Below, piece after piece: positions 46,577-56,189 of a stretch of 64,000 nucleotides of DNA. The position numbers were made by a program, and so were the translations under genes. Below the pieces are notes generated by a model. It saw only the letters and a list, made by a program, of their open reading frames with translations. It ran no database searches and was not told the DNA's origin. Position 1 is the first letter of the stretch, and every line of letters starts with the position of its first letter. The DNA is from Pauljensenia sp018375675 (GTDB taxonomy: Bacteria > Actinomycetota > Actinomycetes > Actinomycetales > Actinomycetaceae): contig JAPWAE010000005.1 of assembly GCA_041432705.1 (NCBI GenBank), positions 62,001 to 126,000 of the forward strand, written 5' to 3'.

Positions 46577-47619
46577 GCGCAACAGTCACCGTCGTCGTGC
46601 GCACGCGTAATCGCCCGGCGATGCTCACCCGTGCCCTCGCATCGATCGCTTCTCAGACCTTCGACGACTACGAGGTCGTCATAGTCAACGACGCCGGCGA
46701 CGAGGCCGAGGTCCGCGAGATCGTCAAGAAGCAGAAGAGCGCCGTTCGTTCGAAGATTACGATCGTCACGAACGAGGTCTCGAAGGGCCGCGAGGCCGCG
46801 CTCGAGTCGGGCCTGTCCGCGTCGCATAACCGCTACTACGCGGTCCACGACGATGACGACTCCTGGCACCCGCACTTCCTGAAGAAGACGGTCGCCTACC
46901 TGGACGAACATCCGCAGGCGGGCGGCGTGGCCACCCGCTGCGAGATCATCCGCGAGCGCGTGCGCGCCGACGGCACCTGCATCGAGATCGAGCGCGAAGT
47001 CCTGTCGACGGATAACTACGGCCTGTCCCTCGTGGACATGATGGTGGAGAACTACACGCCGCCGATCTCTCAGCTGATCCGCCGCGAGGTCGCCGACCGG
47101 GTCGGCCACTGGGACGGTTCCCTGCAGACGCAGGCCGACTGGGACTTCAACCTGCGACTGCTGGCGGACTCTCCGGTCGGCTTCGTCGACGGTGAGCCCC
47201 TGGCCTACTGGCACCACCGTGACACGATGGATGCGTCCCTGGGTAACTCCGTCGTCACGGACGCGTACCTCCACAAGTGGGACAACCTGCACATCCGCGA
47301 CCGCTACCTGCGCGCCATGCTGGCGACGGAGGATCCGTCGTCCCCGCACCTGGGCCAGGCTCTGCTCTCGGCGGAGTACTACCGCCGGATGCGCGAGGAA
47401 CTGGCGCGCGTGGATTCGGGTTTCCATTCATCGTTGAATCTCGTCCACGTCGACATGCTCAACACGATGACGGCCCTGCACCAGCAGGTGCATGAGCTGC
47501 GCGAGGAGGTGACGTCGCTGCGCGCGGAGCTCGCGGCCGGCTCTCAGATCAAGCGTTCGGTGAGGAGCGCGGCGTCGAAGTCGAAGCGCGCCGCCAAGAA
47601 GCTGATGGGCCGCGGCTAG
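46573..47619 (+). CDS. GT2 glycosyltransferase with C-terminal coiled coil
   Basis: The 348-residue protein has the GT-A core (VTVVVRTRNRPAML, VIVNDAGDEAE and the acidic VHDDDDSW) followed by QTQADWDFNLRLLAD. The last 60 residues are a coiled coil and basic tail (SKSKRAAKKLMG). It overlaps the DUF2142 gene by four bases, so the two probably act together. A strong hairpin follows. Confidence 0.87.
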   Translation: MSATVTVVVRTRNRPAMLTRALASIASQTFDDYEVVIVNDAGDEAEVREIVKKQKSAVRSKITIVTNEVSKGREAALESGLSASHNRYYAVHDDDDSWHPHFLKKTVAYLDEHPQAGGVATRCEIIRERVRADGTCIEIEREVLSTDNYGLSLVDMMVENYTPPISQLIRREVADRVGHWDGSLQTQADWDFNLRLLADSPVGFVDGEPLAYWHHRDTMDASLGNSVVTDAYLHKWDNLHIRDRYLRAMLATEDPSSPHLGQALLSAEYYRRMREELARVDSGFHSSLNLVHVDMLNTMTALHQQVHELREEVTSLRAELAAGSQIKRSVRSAASKSKRAAKKLMGRG

Positions 47620-47643
47620 ACATCGGTGCGCGCGTTGTTGCGC

Positions 47644-47691
47644 ACGAGGCCGGGCCGGTCGCGGGTGTTTCCGCGGCCGGCCCGGCCTCGT
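47644..47691. terminator. Bidirectional hairpin between convergent genes
   Basis: A perfect 15-bp stem (47644-47658 with 47677-47691) has a further CGCGG/CCGCG pairing inside the loop. It lies 24 bases after the glycosyltransferase stop and 14 bases beyond the stop of the NlpC/P60 gene. The stem contains partial copies of the dispersed 13-mer. Confidence 0.85.
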
Positions 47692-47705
47692 TGACGCAAT
47701 GCCCG

Positions 47706-49430
47706 TCAGGGCAGCGGGCGCACGACGTCTGGCGTCATGCGGTCCCACCCGTATCCGGCGGTGATGTGCTGCATGCGGGCGGGGCGCCCCATCCAGTCGG
47801 TGTGGACGATCATGTCGTCTCCCAGGTAGATGGCGACGTGCGTGACGGTGCCGCTCGTCGTGTAGAAGATGAGGTCACCGCGCTGGCGCTGGGCGAGGGG
47901 CACGTGCTGGAAGCGCGGGTATGCGTAGAGCTCCTGCGAGGTGCGGTAGGAGGGCCACGCGTGCTTGATCACGTCGATGGGCTGGGGATCTAGGCCCGCG
48001 GCATAGAGGGACTGAAGCACCAGGCCCGAGCAGTCGAATCCCTGGTCGTAGGGGCCTGCCCCTCCCCACGTATAGGACGAGCCCGTCTGATTCCACGCGT
48101 ACCCGATCATGGCCTCGACGCGCTCGCTGCGCGTGGCCGTCAGGGGCAACGGTGTGGCCTGGTACTGGTCGACGGTCCACGGGTAGCCGGTGTCCATGGC
48201 GTCCCAGGTGGCCTTGTCGACGACGCCGGTGACGGGCAGGCCTGCGCGCTGTTGGAAGTTCTTGACGGCGGCCACGAAGGGCGCGTCGACGGAGGCGAGT
48301 TTATTTGCGTGCCACAAGCCAAGGCGTACCTGGACGATGCGCACCTTGGTGCCGTTCATGCCCCAGGTGAGCGTGTTGGTCGCGTCCCCGAGGCCCGTGA
48401 TGTGGTCGGTGGGCTGCAGGTAGCCGGCCGGCGCCTCGTACCCGCGCCACGCACCCGAAGCGTCGAATTCGTAGCGGCGGCCGTTCAACTCCAGGGGTGC
48501 GGTGCGCATGATGCCGGTGTCGGGGTCAAGGTAGTACCACTCTCCCCCATCGCGCAGCCAGCCTCCCATCTGCGCACCGTTGGAGGCGAAGAAGTGCCAC
48601 CCGTCGGCGAGGCGCTCCCAGCCGGTGCGCATCGCACCCGACGAACCCAGGTAGTACCACGTGCCATCCACGCCGGTGAGCCCCGTGCGCATGACGCCAG
48701 TGTCGGGATCCAGGTAGTACCACTGGCCCCCGTCGCGCAGCCAGCCGCCGATCTGTGCACCGTTGGAGGCGAAGAAGTGCCACCCGTCGAAGAGGTGCTC
48801 CCATCCCGTGCGCATCGCACCCGACGAACCCAGGTAGTACCAGGTACCGTCCACCGCAGTCAGGCCCGTGCGCATGACGCCGGTCGCGGGGTCAAGGTAG
48901 TACCAGGAGCCGCCGTCCTTCAGCCAGCCGCCAACGAGCGCCCCGGAGGGAGCCAGGAAAAACCAGTCGGCACCGTCACGAAACCAGCCGGTGGCCATGT
49001 AGCCACTGTCGTAGAAGTAGTAGCGGCTACCCCCGATCCGCACCCACTGGGAAGCCGGGTACGATCCGTCGACGCGCCGCCACCACCAGCCAGTCGAGTC
49101 GCGCATCCACGCGCCGCGTCCGGTCTCATCGGGCGCGTCCATCGTCGGAGGTTCGTCCCCCTCCGACGAGGCCTGGTCCGCCCGGTCCTCATCGTTCGCG
49201 GCAGGGGCGGCAGGCTTCGGCGCGTCCGTGGTCTCGGGGCTGGGAGAGGCCGACGGCACGGCGACCGAGGCAGACTGTGCCGCTGTAGTGCCTTCGGCTG
49301 CGGACTGCGGAGCACCCTCGTCCCCGGCGTCAGCGCGGGCCTGCGCGGGCAGGGCGATGAGCGCGAGGGTCAGGGCTGCGGTAAGGGCGCGGGTGTATGC
49401 GCGGTGTGCGCTTCTGGGCGTCGGTGCCAT
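47706..49430 (-). CDS. Secreted NlpC/P60 hydrolase with choline-binding-type repeats
   Basis: The 574-residue protein has a signal peptide (about 1-33), an acidic Ser/Pro-rich linker (36-105), and cell-wall-binding repeats (about 110-330) with WYYLDPATGVMRTGL-like units. A peptidoglycan-binding helix domain follows (about 350-410), then an NlpC/P60 domain with Cys467 (DCSG), His531 and His543. The repeats resemble the choline-binding repeats of pneumococcal LytA/Cbp proteins. It probably cuts peptidoglycan stem peptides. A choline ligand is inferred, not shown, but the locus also carries a LicC-LicA-like gene. Confidence 0.9.
   Translation of the reverse strand: MAPTPRSAHRAYTRALTAALTLALIALPAQARADAGDEGAPQSAAEGTTAAQSASVAVPSASPSPETTDAPKPAAPAANDEDRADQASSEGDEPPTMDAPDETGRGAWMRDSTGWWWRRVDGSYPASQWVRIGGSRYYFYDSGYMATGWFRDGADWFFLAPSGALVGGWLKDGGSWYYLDPATGVMRTGLTAVDGTWYYLGSSGAMRTGWEHLFDGWHFFASNGAQIGGWLRDGGQWYYLDPDTGVMRTGLTGVDGTWYYLGSSGAMRTGWERLADGWHFFASNGAQMGGWLRDGGEWYYLDPDTGIMRTAPLELNGRRYEFDASGAWRGYEAPAGYLQPTDHITGLGDATNTLTWGMNGTKVRIVQVRLGLWHANKLASVDAPFVAAVKNFQQRAGLPVTGVVDKATWDAMDTGYPWTVDQYQATPLPLTATRSERVEAMIGYAWNQTGSSYTWGGAGPYDQGFDCSGLVLQSLYAAGLDPQPIDVIKHAWPSYRTSQELYAYPRFQHVPLAQRQRGDLIFYTTSGTVTHVAIYLGDDMIVHTDWMGRPARMQHITAGYGWDRMTPDVVRPLP
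48540..48905. repeat. Two 183-bp tandem repeats in the wall-binding region
   Basis: Residues 176-236 and 237-297 are 61-residue units with high identity at protein and DNA level (48723-48905 and 48540-48722). A truncated third unit follows at residues 298-310. Copy number may vary between strains by recombination. Confidence 0.8.
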
Positions 49431-49447
49431 AACGGTGCCTTGTCGCT

Positions 49448-49462
49448 GGAGAACAGTTCTCC
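49448..49462. promoter_or_regulatory. Palindrome upstream of the NlpC/P60 gene
   Basis: GGAGAAC-A-GTTCTCC is a perfect 7+7 inverted repeat 18 bases upstream of the ATG, with a TACACT-like -10 nearby on the minus strand. It may be an operator or a leader hairpin. Confidence 0.45.
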
Positions 49463-49523
49463 TATAAGTGTAGGATACCCATCACACTGCGCGGGTGTGT
49501 TTGAGTCACCAACTCGACAAAAT

Positions 49524-49561
49524 GCCGGGGCCCTGCGGACGTTCCACCGCTGGGCCCCGGC
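49524..49561 (-). terminator. Hairpin downstream of wzt
   Basis: A 10-bp stem (49524-49533 with 49552-49561) has an 18-base loop, 20 bases beyond the wzt stop. It marks the end of the polysaccharide export operon. Confidence 0.7.
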
Positions 49562-49581
49562 CTCGAACGTCGATGCGTCCG

Positions 49582-50874
49582 TCAGTCCTCGTTCTCGAGT
49601 GCATCGGCCTGCTGGGCCTGCATGCGCGCGAGGTGCTCATAGTCGGCGGCGCCGCGCCTGGGTACGTCGCGCATCGGCCGCGCGGGCGTCAGGTCCGTGA
49701 ACGATGCGCCCAGGTTGACCAGACCGCCGGACTCCATGCCCGGGCCGGGCAGGACGTCGAACCGGCGAGCCTTTTGCAGGGCGTCGATGACACTGGTCAT
49801 GTCCTGGTTCTGGATGGCCGCGGAAATCGTGTAGGCACCCGGGTTGAAGGTCAGACGCGGAATGTCGATGTCGAGGTGACCGGTGCCCGGCTCAATCGAG
49901 GTGGGTACGTAGCATGCGTCCATGCCATGCAGGCCCCACACGAAGACGCCCTCGCGGGTGTCGATGGAGGCACCGAAGACCGGAGACTCGATGCGCTCGT
50001 TCGCGCGGTAGTGCAGGCGCAGGCGCACGGGATCGCCCGGGTACACGAGCGACGTGGGCTGACCGGAGGCGGAGAGCAGCTCAATGCGCTCGATCATGGC
50101 CTCGCCGCTGCCGAATCGCGTGCCGCCGCCCTCGACCTCAACGGCGTGGTGAGCGACGTCGGAGTAGGTGTCGATGACCTCGGCGGCAGCGCCCACGTCG
50201 ACGAGCGTGCCGTGGTCCAGCCAGGCGGCCTGGTCGCAGAAGGTGCGCATCTGCTCGAGGCCGTGGGACACGACGACGACCGTGCGCCCCTGGTCCTTGA
50301 GCTGAGCGAACTTGTCCATGCACTTGTTCTGGAATTCCATGTCGCCCACGGCCAGGACCTCGTCGACGAGGAGGATGTCCGGCTCGACGTGGATGGATAC
50401 GGAGAAGCCCAGGCGCACGTACATGCCGGACGAGTAGTTCTTCACCGGCTGATCGATGAAACGCTCGACGCCGGAGAAGTCGATGATCGCGTCCAGCTTG
50501 GAGTCGATCTCCTTCTTGCTCATGCCCAGGATCGCGCCGTTGAGGTAGATGTTCTCGCGGCCCGACAGCTCGGGGTGGAAGCCGGAGCCGACCTCAAGCA
50601 TGGCGGCCATGCGTCCCGTCGAGGAGATTGTTCCCCTGTCCGGGGTGAGGATCTTCGCGATGCACTTGAGCAGCGTCGACTTGCCCGAACCGTTGTGTCC
50701 GAGCAGGCCGAAGGTCTTGCCCTGCGGGATCTCGAAGGAGACGTCGTCAAGGGCCCAGAACTCCTCGAACTGCGCGCGCGAACGCTGCAGGAACGCACCC
50801 TTGAGGGACTGGTTGCGGTTCTTGTAGATGCGGAAGCGCTTGGAGACGCCCTCCACCGAAATCGCGTTCGTCAT
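49582..50874 (-). CDS. wzt: Polysaccharide ABC exporter ATP-binding protein (Wzt type)
   Basis: This is a 430-residue ATPase. Walker A GHNGSGKST lies at 59-67, the signature YSSGM at 147-151, Walker B ILLVDE at 167-172, and the H-loop at VVVSHG. The C-terminal about 150 residues form a Wzt-type beta domain, which in other systems recognises the glycan being exported. ATG 50874 overlaps the permease stop by one base (TGATG). It is the last gene of the operon before a terminator. Confidence 0.92.
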   Translation of the reverse strand: MTNAISVEGVSKRFRIYKNRNQSLKGAFLQRSRAQFEEFWALDDVSFEIPQGKTFGLLGHNGSGKSTLLKCIAKILTPDRGTISSTGRMAAMLEVGSGFHPELSGRENIYLNGAILGMSKKEIDSKLDAIIDFSGVERFIDQPVKNYSSGMYVRLGFSVSIHVEPDILLVDEVLAVGDMEFQNKCMDKFAQLKDQGRTVVVVSHGLEQMRTFCDQAAWLDHGTLVDVGAAAEVIDTYSDVAHHAVEVEGGGTRFGSGEAMIERIELLSASGQPTSLVYPGDPVRLRLHYRANERIESPVFGASIDTREGVFVWGLHGMDACYVPTSIEPGTGHLDIDIPRLTFNPGAYTISAAIQNQDMTSVIDALQKARRFDVLPGPGMESGGLVNLGASFTDLTPARPMRDVPRRGAADYEHLARMQAQQADALENED

Positions 50875-51728
50875 CAGAGTTCCTCCACGATTCGTGCCGC
50901 GAAGCGGCGGAAGATCAGCGAGCCGAGGCCAAAGATACCGAAGGCCCAGGCGGCGCAGCCGAGCCACACCTGCCAGGACGGCATCGCGAAGCCGTACAGC
51001 GTCGAGCGGTAGGCCTCGAGGAAGAGCTCGGCGGGGTTGAGGCGGAAGATCGTGACGATCGGGAGGGGCTCGCCTCCCCAGGTCCATCCCTTGGCCGCCA
51101 GGTCAGTCTGGACCTTGTTCAGCATCGAGAGGGAGAAGACGACGCCGGAGGCGTACATCCAGATCTGGTTGAAGATCTGCCACAGGTGCGAGATGTCGCG
51201 GAAGTAGACCGACGCAACCGACAGGATGAGGCCCATGCCGATCACGAAGAGCATCGCGAGCAGGGTGATCACGATGACCGCGGGGATCATCAGCAGCACG
51301 CCGGGGCCGCCGGCGATGCACATGATGAGAATGATGACGCCCAGCTCGAAGGCAAAGTCGTAAGCCAGGGCCAGCACCGAGGAGTAGATGAGGACCTGAC
51401 GCGGAAAGTAGACCTTGGTGAGCAGGCCGGAGTTACCCACGAGGGAATCCATGCCGCGCTGAATGCCGCTCGACATGAAGTTCCAGGCGATGACGCCCAC
51501 GCCGATCCACAGCGCGAACGAGGACAGGCCCGAGTTCGCGCCCTTGTCGGCCTCGCCGCGGAAGACGACACCGAAGATCAGCGCGTACACGGCGATCGTG
51601 GCGATCGGGTTGATGAAGGACCACAGGCGGCCGAGCGCGGTGCCCTTGAACTCCGAGGAGATCGAGCGCTGCGCCATGCGCATCGTCAGGTCAATGACCC
51701 GTTTCGTCTCAGACACGGCTACTCCCAT
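50874..51728 (-). CDS. wzm: Polysaccharide ABC exporter permease (Wzm type)
   Basis: The 284-residue ABC-2 membrane subunit has about six transmembrane helices. The first follows the conserved LGRLWSFINPIATIAVYALIFG (split) region, and the NPAELFLEAYR motif is late. It exports an undecaprenyl-linked glycan with Wzt. Start ATG 51728, with 28 bases to the AlgX-like stop. Confidence 0.9.
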   Translation of the reverse strand: MGVAVSETKRVIDLTMRMAQRSISSEFKGTALGRLWSFINPIATIAVYALIFGVVFRGEADKGANSGLSSFALWIGVGVIAWNFMSSGIQRGMDSLVGNSGLLTKVYFPRQVLIYSSVLALAYDFAFELGVIILIMCIAGGPGVLLMIPAVIVITLLAMLFVIGMGLILSVASVYFRDISHLWQIFNQIWMYASGVVFSLSMLNKVQTDLAAKGWTWGGEPLPIVTIFRLNPAELFLEAYRSTLYGFAMPSWQVWLGCAAWAFGIFGLGSLIFRRFAARIVEEL

Positions 51729-51756
51729 CGCTTCTGTCGTGGTCAGGAAATCTATT

Positions 51757-53058
51757 CTACTTGCCGGCGGCCGGCGTGAGCGCGAGGTAGCGCTGCGTGA
51801 ACTCTACGATCACGACGCTGGGCTTATAGGCCTCGATGAGGGCGGCGACGTCCGTCGGCTGCTCGGAGTCGAGGGCATGGCCGACCTGGATCGTGTATTC
51901 GAAGGTGGCGGCCACGTCGGGCCCCAGGTTGTTGCCCTGGGAGTCACGCACGATGAGCGCGGTGCCGCGTCCGTTCGGGTTGTAGGTGAGCGCCGGCTTG
52001 TTCTGGAAGTCGACGGGGCTGGCCAGGGAGACCTCGGGGGCGGCCGTCACCTCGGACAGGCGCGCGGCGGTGTCGGCCAGCTCGTCGCGGGTTTCCAGCT
52101 GCAGCAGGTGAACGCTACCGGGGTCCTGCTCGTAGGTGGGGACCGCCCACGGACCCGCCTGGGCGGGGGCTCCCAGGGCCTCGTACTCGTTGGGGGCGTC
52201 CACGCCGCTCACGCCGGACGGCGTCAGGGAGGGTAGCCCCTCAAGCTGCGGGTTGACGGCGGCCAGGCAGGACAGCGTCTGGTTCCACGCGATGTGCGCG
52301 GCGTAGGGAGACCAGTGGGGGTTGACCGCCGAGTACAGCGGGGCCTCGCTCCCCTCGCGGGCCTCATGCAGGCCCTCGCGCACGTCCACCCACGCGTGGG
52401 TGGGCAGCGCCGAGCGCATGAGATCCAGGGAGGTCGTGCCCATCAGCGGGTCAGCCCACTGGGGCAGCTTGTCGGAGTAGACGTCCCACGTGGCCGGGGC
52501 GGGCATGAAGAGCGCGGTCGCGCCCTGCTGGCCGGCGGCCGTCTCGATGCCGCTCATGTAGCGGTCCCACGCGCTCACCTGTTCGGGGGTGGGGCGCACA
52601 CGGCCCAGCGCCTGAGAGAAGTTCGCGTTGAAGACATCGGAGAGGAACAGGTAGCCGTCGCGGCCCTGCACGTACGTGGTCACGCCGGTCATGGACTGCT
52701 CGAACGAGGCCTGGGCGGCGTCGGTGGGCAGGTATCCCGCGGTGCCGGCGACGCCGGGCGTCCACGGGCCCACGTCGGCACGCGGGGTGGGGGCGCAGAC
52801 CTCGGGCAGGGACTGGGGCGTGGTGCGCGCGAAGGACGAGGCCTGGGCTGCCGGGGCGGGGGCCTGCGGGGCCGGGTGGGTGGCCTTGTACCACGTGCCC
52901 ACGCCTGTGGCCGCGCACGCGCCCACAAGGAGAACGGCGAGGGGCACGTAGTGGAGGCGGTGCTTCCACGAGCCGGCGGGAACACCCTCGTCAAAGGAGA
53001 CGTCGCGCAGACCGGACTCGGATTCCTTGAACTGGCCGGCAGCCTTTTTCTCGCTCAC
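51757..53058 (-). CDS. AlgX/AlgJ-like membrane-anchored putative O-acetyltransferase partner
   Basis: The 433-residue protein has one transmembrane helix (about 37-57) and an extracytoplasmic SGNH-like domain: TYVQGRDGYLFLSDVFN (about 128-143) and NPHWSPYAA (His248), as in AlgX/AlgJ/DltD-related polysaccharide O-acetylation proteins. The classical DSF-Ser is replaced by a DSQG region near 375. It overlaps the acyltransferase gene by four bases, supporting a joint role in glycan acetylation. Catalysis is inferred from context. Confidence 0.75.
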   Translation of the reverse strand: MSEKKAAGQFKESESGLRDVSFDEGVPAGSWKHRLHYVPLAVLLVGACAATGVGTWYKATHPAPQAPAPAAQASSFARTTPQSLPEVCAPTPRADVGPWTPGVAGTAGYLPTDAAQASFEQSMTGVTTYVQGRDGYLFLSDVFNANFSQALGRVRPTPEQVSAWDRYMSGIETAAGQQGATALFMPAPATWDVYSDKLPQWADPLMGTTSLDLMRSALPTHAWVDVREGLHEAREGSEAPLYSAVNPHWSPYAAHIAWNQTLSCLAAVNPQLEGLPSLTPSGVSGVDAPNEYEALGAPAQAGPWAVPTYEQDPGSVHLLQLETRDELADTAARLSEVTAAPEVSLASPVDFQNKPALTYNPNGRGTALIVRDSQGNNLGPDVAATFEYTIQVGHALDSEQPTDVAALIEAYKPSVVIVEFTQRYLALTPAAGK

Positions 53059-54326
53059 TTGGTCTCCTCCTCGGTACGTGCGGCCGCCTCTTCAGCCTCC
53101 ATGACCGTCGCGATCCTGGTTGAGGACAGGGCCGGCGTGACGATGCGGCGGGCCACGGCCTCGTACGTGGGACGGAAGTGCTCGATGAGCTTATCCATCC
53201 ATCCGGGCAGGTAGTTCTTCTGGCCCATCGCGGGCTTCTCAATGAGGTGCCACGACAGGTAGGCCAGGATGTGCACGGTCACGACGACCGTCAGGTGGTA
53301 GGCGATCCAGCCGCGATCCTGCAGATGGAAGTAGGCGGCGAACGCCATGATCGGCCACGCGTAAATGTAGATGCCGTAGGAGAGGTCGCCGTGCTTCTCC
53401 CAGTTCTGCAGAGGCAAGCGAATCGCCAGGTACATGAGGAAGTACAGGAAGCCGTACTGGCCGACGATATTCCAGCCGCCCGACGCGTAGGAGAGCACGC
53501 CGAAGATCAGCCCACCCCACGCCAGGCGCGAGTCCATGGGGATCTTGTCACCGTAGAGCGTGAAGAGCATGCCGAAGGCGAAGGGGCCCATGAACATCAG
53601 CATGTAGGGGTCGCGCAGCAGGTAGTTGACGTTGGCGACCTGGCCCGCCCCCATCCACTGCAGGGCGTTGAGGGCGATGAGGACGAGGGCGAAGGCGCCG
53701 CCTACCTTACGGTTCGCGAGCGCCCCGAACAGGCCGAGGATCGCCACCAGGATGTAGGCCTTGAATTCGTAGATGAGCGTCCAGGCCGAGCCGTTCCAGT
53801 CGCGGGCGCCGTGCAGGATGAAGTAGGGCAGGTTCTCGCCCATGCCGGCGATATTGCGCTGGCCCAAGTTCAGCCACATGTTGTTCACGAAGTACGTGAG
53901 CGGCGACTCGGTGGCCGGGTGCAGGTAGCCGGAAATGTTATGGAAGGTGTGCCAGTAGGCGATCGGTGCGAGGATACCGACCGTGAAGAGCAGGGCGGCC
54001 CAGTAGGCGGGGAAAATACGCAGGACGCGGCGCCACATGTAGCGCCAAATCGTCGCACGGCCCATGCGCGAGCGCGTGATCAGGAATCCCGAGAAAAAGA
54101 AGAAACCCGCGACGGCGACGCCACCGATGGACTGCTCCTTGGAGATCTGCACGCCCAGATCCTCGCCGCCGTAGAAACCGGCGATAGGTCCGGCATGCGA
54201 GAAGATGACCATGAAGGCCATCAGCCAGCGCAAAAACCCGATCGAGTTAGACCTGGAGTTGAATGCCTGCGCGACGGACTGGGGCGTGTGGGGGGCCGCA
54301 GCCCGAATCGTGGAGGCCAGGCTCAT
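53055..54326 (-). CDS. OafA-type acyltransferase 3 family membrane protein
   Basis: The 423-residue polytopic protein of the acyltransferase-3 family has about ten helices and conserved FLRWLMAFMVIFSHA near residue 32 and a GFFFFSGFLITRS stretch. Members move acyl groups (usually acetyl) across the membrane onto extracytoplasmic glycans. It overlaps the AlgX-like gene and the RgpF-like gene by four bases each, so it sits in the middle of the operon. Confidence 0.9.
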   Translation of the reverse strand: MSLASTIRAAAPHTPQSVAQAFNSRSNSIGFLRWLMAFMVIFSHAGPIAGFYGGEDLGVQISKEQSIGGVAVAGFFFFSGFLITRSRMGRATIWRYMWRRVLRIFPAYWAALLFTVGILAPIAYWHTFHNISGYLHPATESPLTYFVNNMWLNLGQRNIAGMGENLPYFILHGARDWNGSAWTLIYEFKAYILVAILGLFGALANRKVGGAFALVLIALNALQWMGAGQVANVNYLLRDPYMLMFMGPFAFGMLFTLYGDKIPMDSRLAWGGLIFGVLSYASGGWNIVGQYGFLYFLMYLAIRLPLQNWEKHGDLSYGIYIYAWPIMAFAAYFHLQDRGWIAYHLTVVVTVHILAYLSWHLIEKPAMGQKNYLPGWMDKLIEHFRPTYEAVARRIVTPALSSTRIATVMEAEEAAARTEEETK

Positions 54327-56185
54327 CGCTCACCCTTCATGGATCGGATCTTATGGACGGCGCCGCGGGCCGCGCGGTACGCCGGCTTGAGGGCGTTCCC
54401 CAGTCCGGGCGTGCGCACCATGATGTTGGTCTTGACGGCGCCCAGCAGGTTCGGGACCGCGCCCATGCGCGCCTTGAGGAAAGGCACCTGGTCGATCGCG
54501 AAGGCGGGCATCATCGACGAGGTCGCTGCCAGCTTGTACTCCAGGTAGCCGTAGTACACGCCCGCCCACTTCGGGGTCATGACGGGGCGCACGTAGTAGC
54601 CCCGCGACAGGACCGCGTAGGACAGGAGACGCTCGATGACGTGCGCCAGGGAGCCATCCTTATAGCCGCCCTCTTCCGGGAAGTCCTCGGGGACGAGGCC
54701 GGCGCCGGTCAGCAGAGACAGGGCCTGCGGGCGCGCGATGAACATGGAGCCGTAAGGGGCCAGCGGCTGGTGGTCGTCGAAGGGAACGGTGATGCCGACC
54801 TTCTTGGCGAACTCGCGGGCGGGGGCGCGGTTCGCGAACCACGCGTGGCCCATCGTCGGGTAGCCCATGTGCGGCATGGGCGCGATCGCCATGCCCAGAC
54901 CCGGGTGGGCCGCGAACTCCGCGAGGATGCCGGCCACGTGGTCGGAGGAGGCCAGCAGGTTGTCGTACAGGTGCTCCTTGAAGAGCTGGGCGGCGTTGTA
55001 GTCGTCCTGGACGGACTTCTTGGAGTGGATCTTCACGACGATGTCATACTCGCCGGAGGTCAGCACGTCGCCACAGTCCACCAGGAACGCGCCGATATCA
55101 CGGCCGCGGTTGGAGGACACGACGCGCACGTCGGCGTCCACACCTCGTTCCTGGGCGCGCGCCTCGATGAGGGCCTTGTTCTCCTCGTTCGAGGTCGTCG
55201 CCACCAGGTGGTAGCCGGCGGGCAGGACGCTCAGGCGGTCGAGGATCTCGTCGGCCATGTCGGCGTAGAAGATGTGTGCGACCGCGAGGACCTTCAGGGA
55301 GGCGGCGGCGTCCAGGGTGGCCTGGTCGGCGCGCGGGGAGATGACGGTCGTCAGGCCCGCGTTGGTCACGAGGTCACGCGGACGCGAGGTGCGTGCGAGG
55401 TTCGTAAGGATCAGGTCGGTGTCGTAGCCGGCCTTTTCCGCCAGTTCCAGCATGTCCGCGCCAATGATCGCGTGGCGGTCCAGGTAGAGCGGGTCGTGGA
55501 AGAGGTTGCGGCGCTTGAGGATCGGGCAGCCGTCCGCGAGCAGCATCGAGGCGTTGTCGAAGACAGGGTTGCGCGAAGGGTAGTCCTCGCGCGGGTATGC
55601 CACGACGTGCGTGTAGCCGAGGTTGCCGAAGTACTCCGTAAAGCGGGACTCGTGCCACTGGATCGAGTCGTTGTAGGAGCGGATCGGGGGCATCTCGTCC
55701 CAGTACTTGCGGAAGTCCGGGGAGCTGAGCAGCGGGTTGCGCACGGCGATCCAGTGGGACTGGATGTGGCGCGGCATGCGGGTGGCTGCCAGGAAGGGGT
55801 GGGGGCGCACCTCATCGTGTTCAGTGATGCCCCAGAAGTCCACTGCTCCGGCGGCGTCCACGCGGTCGAAGAGGTTCTTCCACGGGTTGATGGGCGCGAA
55901 GAAGGTGTAGTTGAAGAGGATCAGCTCGTCGATCTGGCCGAGGCGTTCCCAGCCGAAGTGGGCGATACCGTCGCGGTAGCCGCCCACGTCGAAGCCGGTG
56001 TTTTCGCGCTCGAAGACCTCGGTGGCGCCCTTGAGGAGGCGCTCGCGAGCGGTGTCGTCCAGGGCAGAGTTGGAGACGACGAGGATCTCGTCGAGGTATT
56101 CGCGCAGCGAGGTCAGGCACTCCACGATGTAGTCGTCGACGAGGCCCTGGGGATCGAAGAACAGGAAAATACCGGCGCGCTTCAC
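54323..56185 (-). CDS. Rhamnan synthesis F (RgpF)-family protein
   Basis: The 620-residue protein starts at GTG 56185, five bases after the previous stop and with GGGGGAG upstream. It has two GT-like segments: an N-terminal one (FLFFDPQGLVDDYIVECL) and a second after about residue 300 (VVSSNRGRDIGAFLVD, VKIHSKKS, PYGSMFIARPQAL), as in RgpF and rhamnan synthesis proteins. It probably adds side-chain sugars to a rhamnose polymer. There are no membrane helices. Confidence 0.85.
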   Translation of the reverse strand: MKRAGIFLFFDPQGLVDDYIVECLTSLREYLDEILVVSNSALDDTARERLLKGATEVFERENTGFDVGGYRDGIAHFGWERLGQIDELILFNYTFFAPINPWKNLFDRVDAAGAVDFWGITEHDEVRPHPFLAATRMPRHIQSHWIAVRNPLLSSPDFRKYWDEMPPIRSYNDSIQWHESRFTEYFGNLGYTHVVAYPREDYPSRNPVFDNASMLLADGCPILKRRNLFHDPLYLDRHAIIGADMLELAEKAGYDTDLILTNLARTSRPRDLVTNAGLTTVISPRADQATLDAAASLKVLAVAHIFYADMADEILDRLSVLPAGYHLVATTSNEENKALIEARAQERGVDADVRVVSSNRGRDIGAFLVDCGDVLTSGEYDIVVKIHSKKSVQDDYNAAQLFKEHLYDNLLASSDHVAGILAEFAAHPGLGMAIAPMPHMGYPTMGHAWFANRAPAREFAKKVGITVPFDDHQPLAPYGSMFIARPQALSLLTGAGLVPEDFPEEGGYKDGSLAHVIERLLSYAVLSRGYYVRPVMTPKWAGVYYGYLEYKLAATSSMMPAFAIDQVPFLKARMGAVPNLLGAVKTNIMVRTPGLGNALKPAYRAARGAVHKIRSMKGER

Positions 56186-56189
56186 GGCT

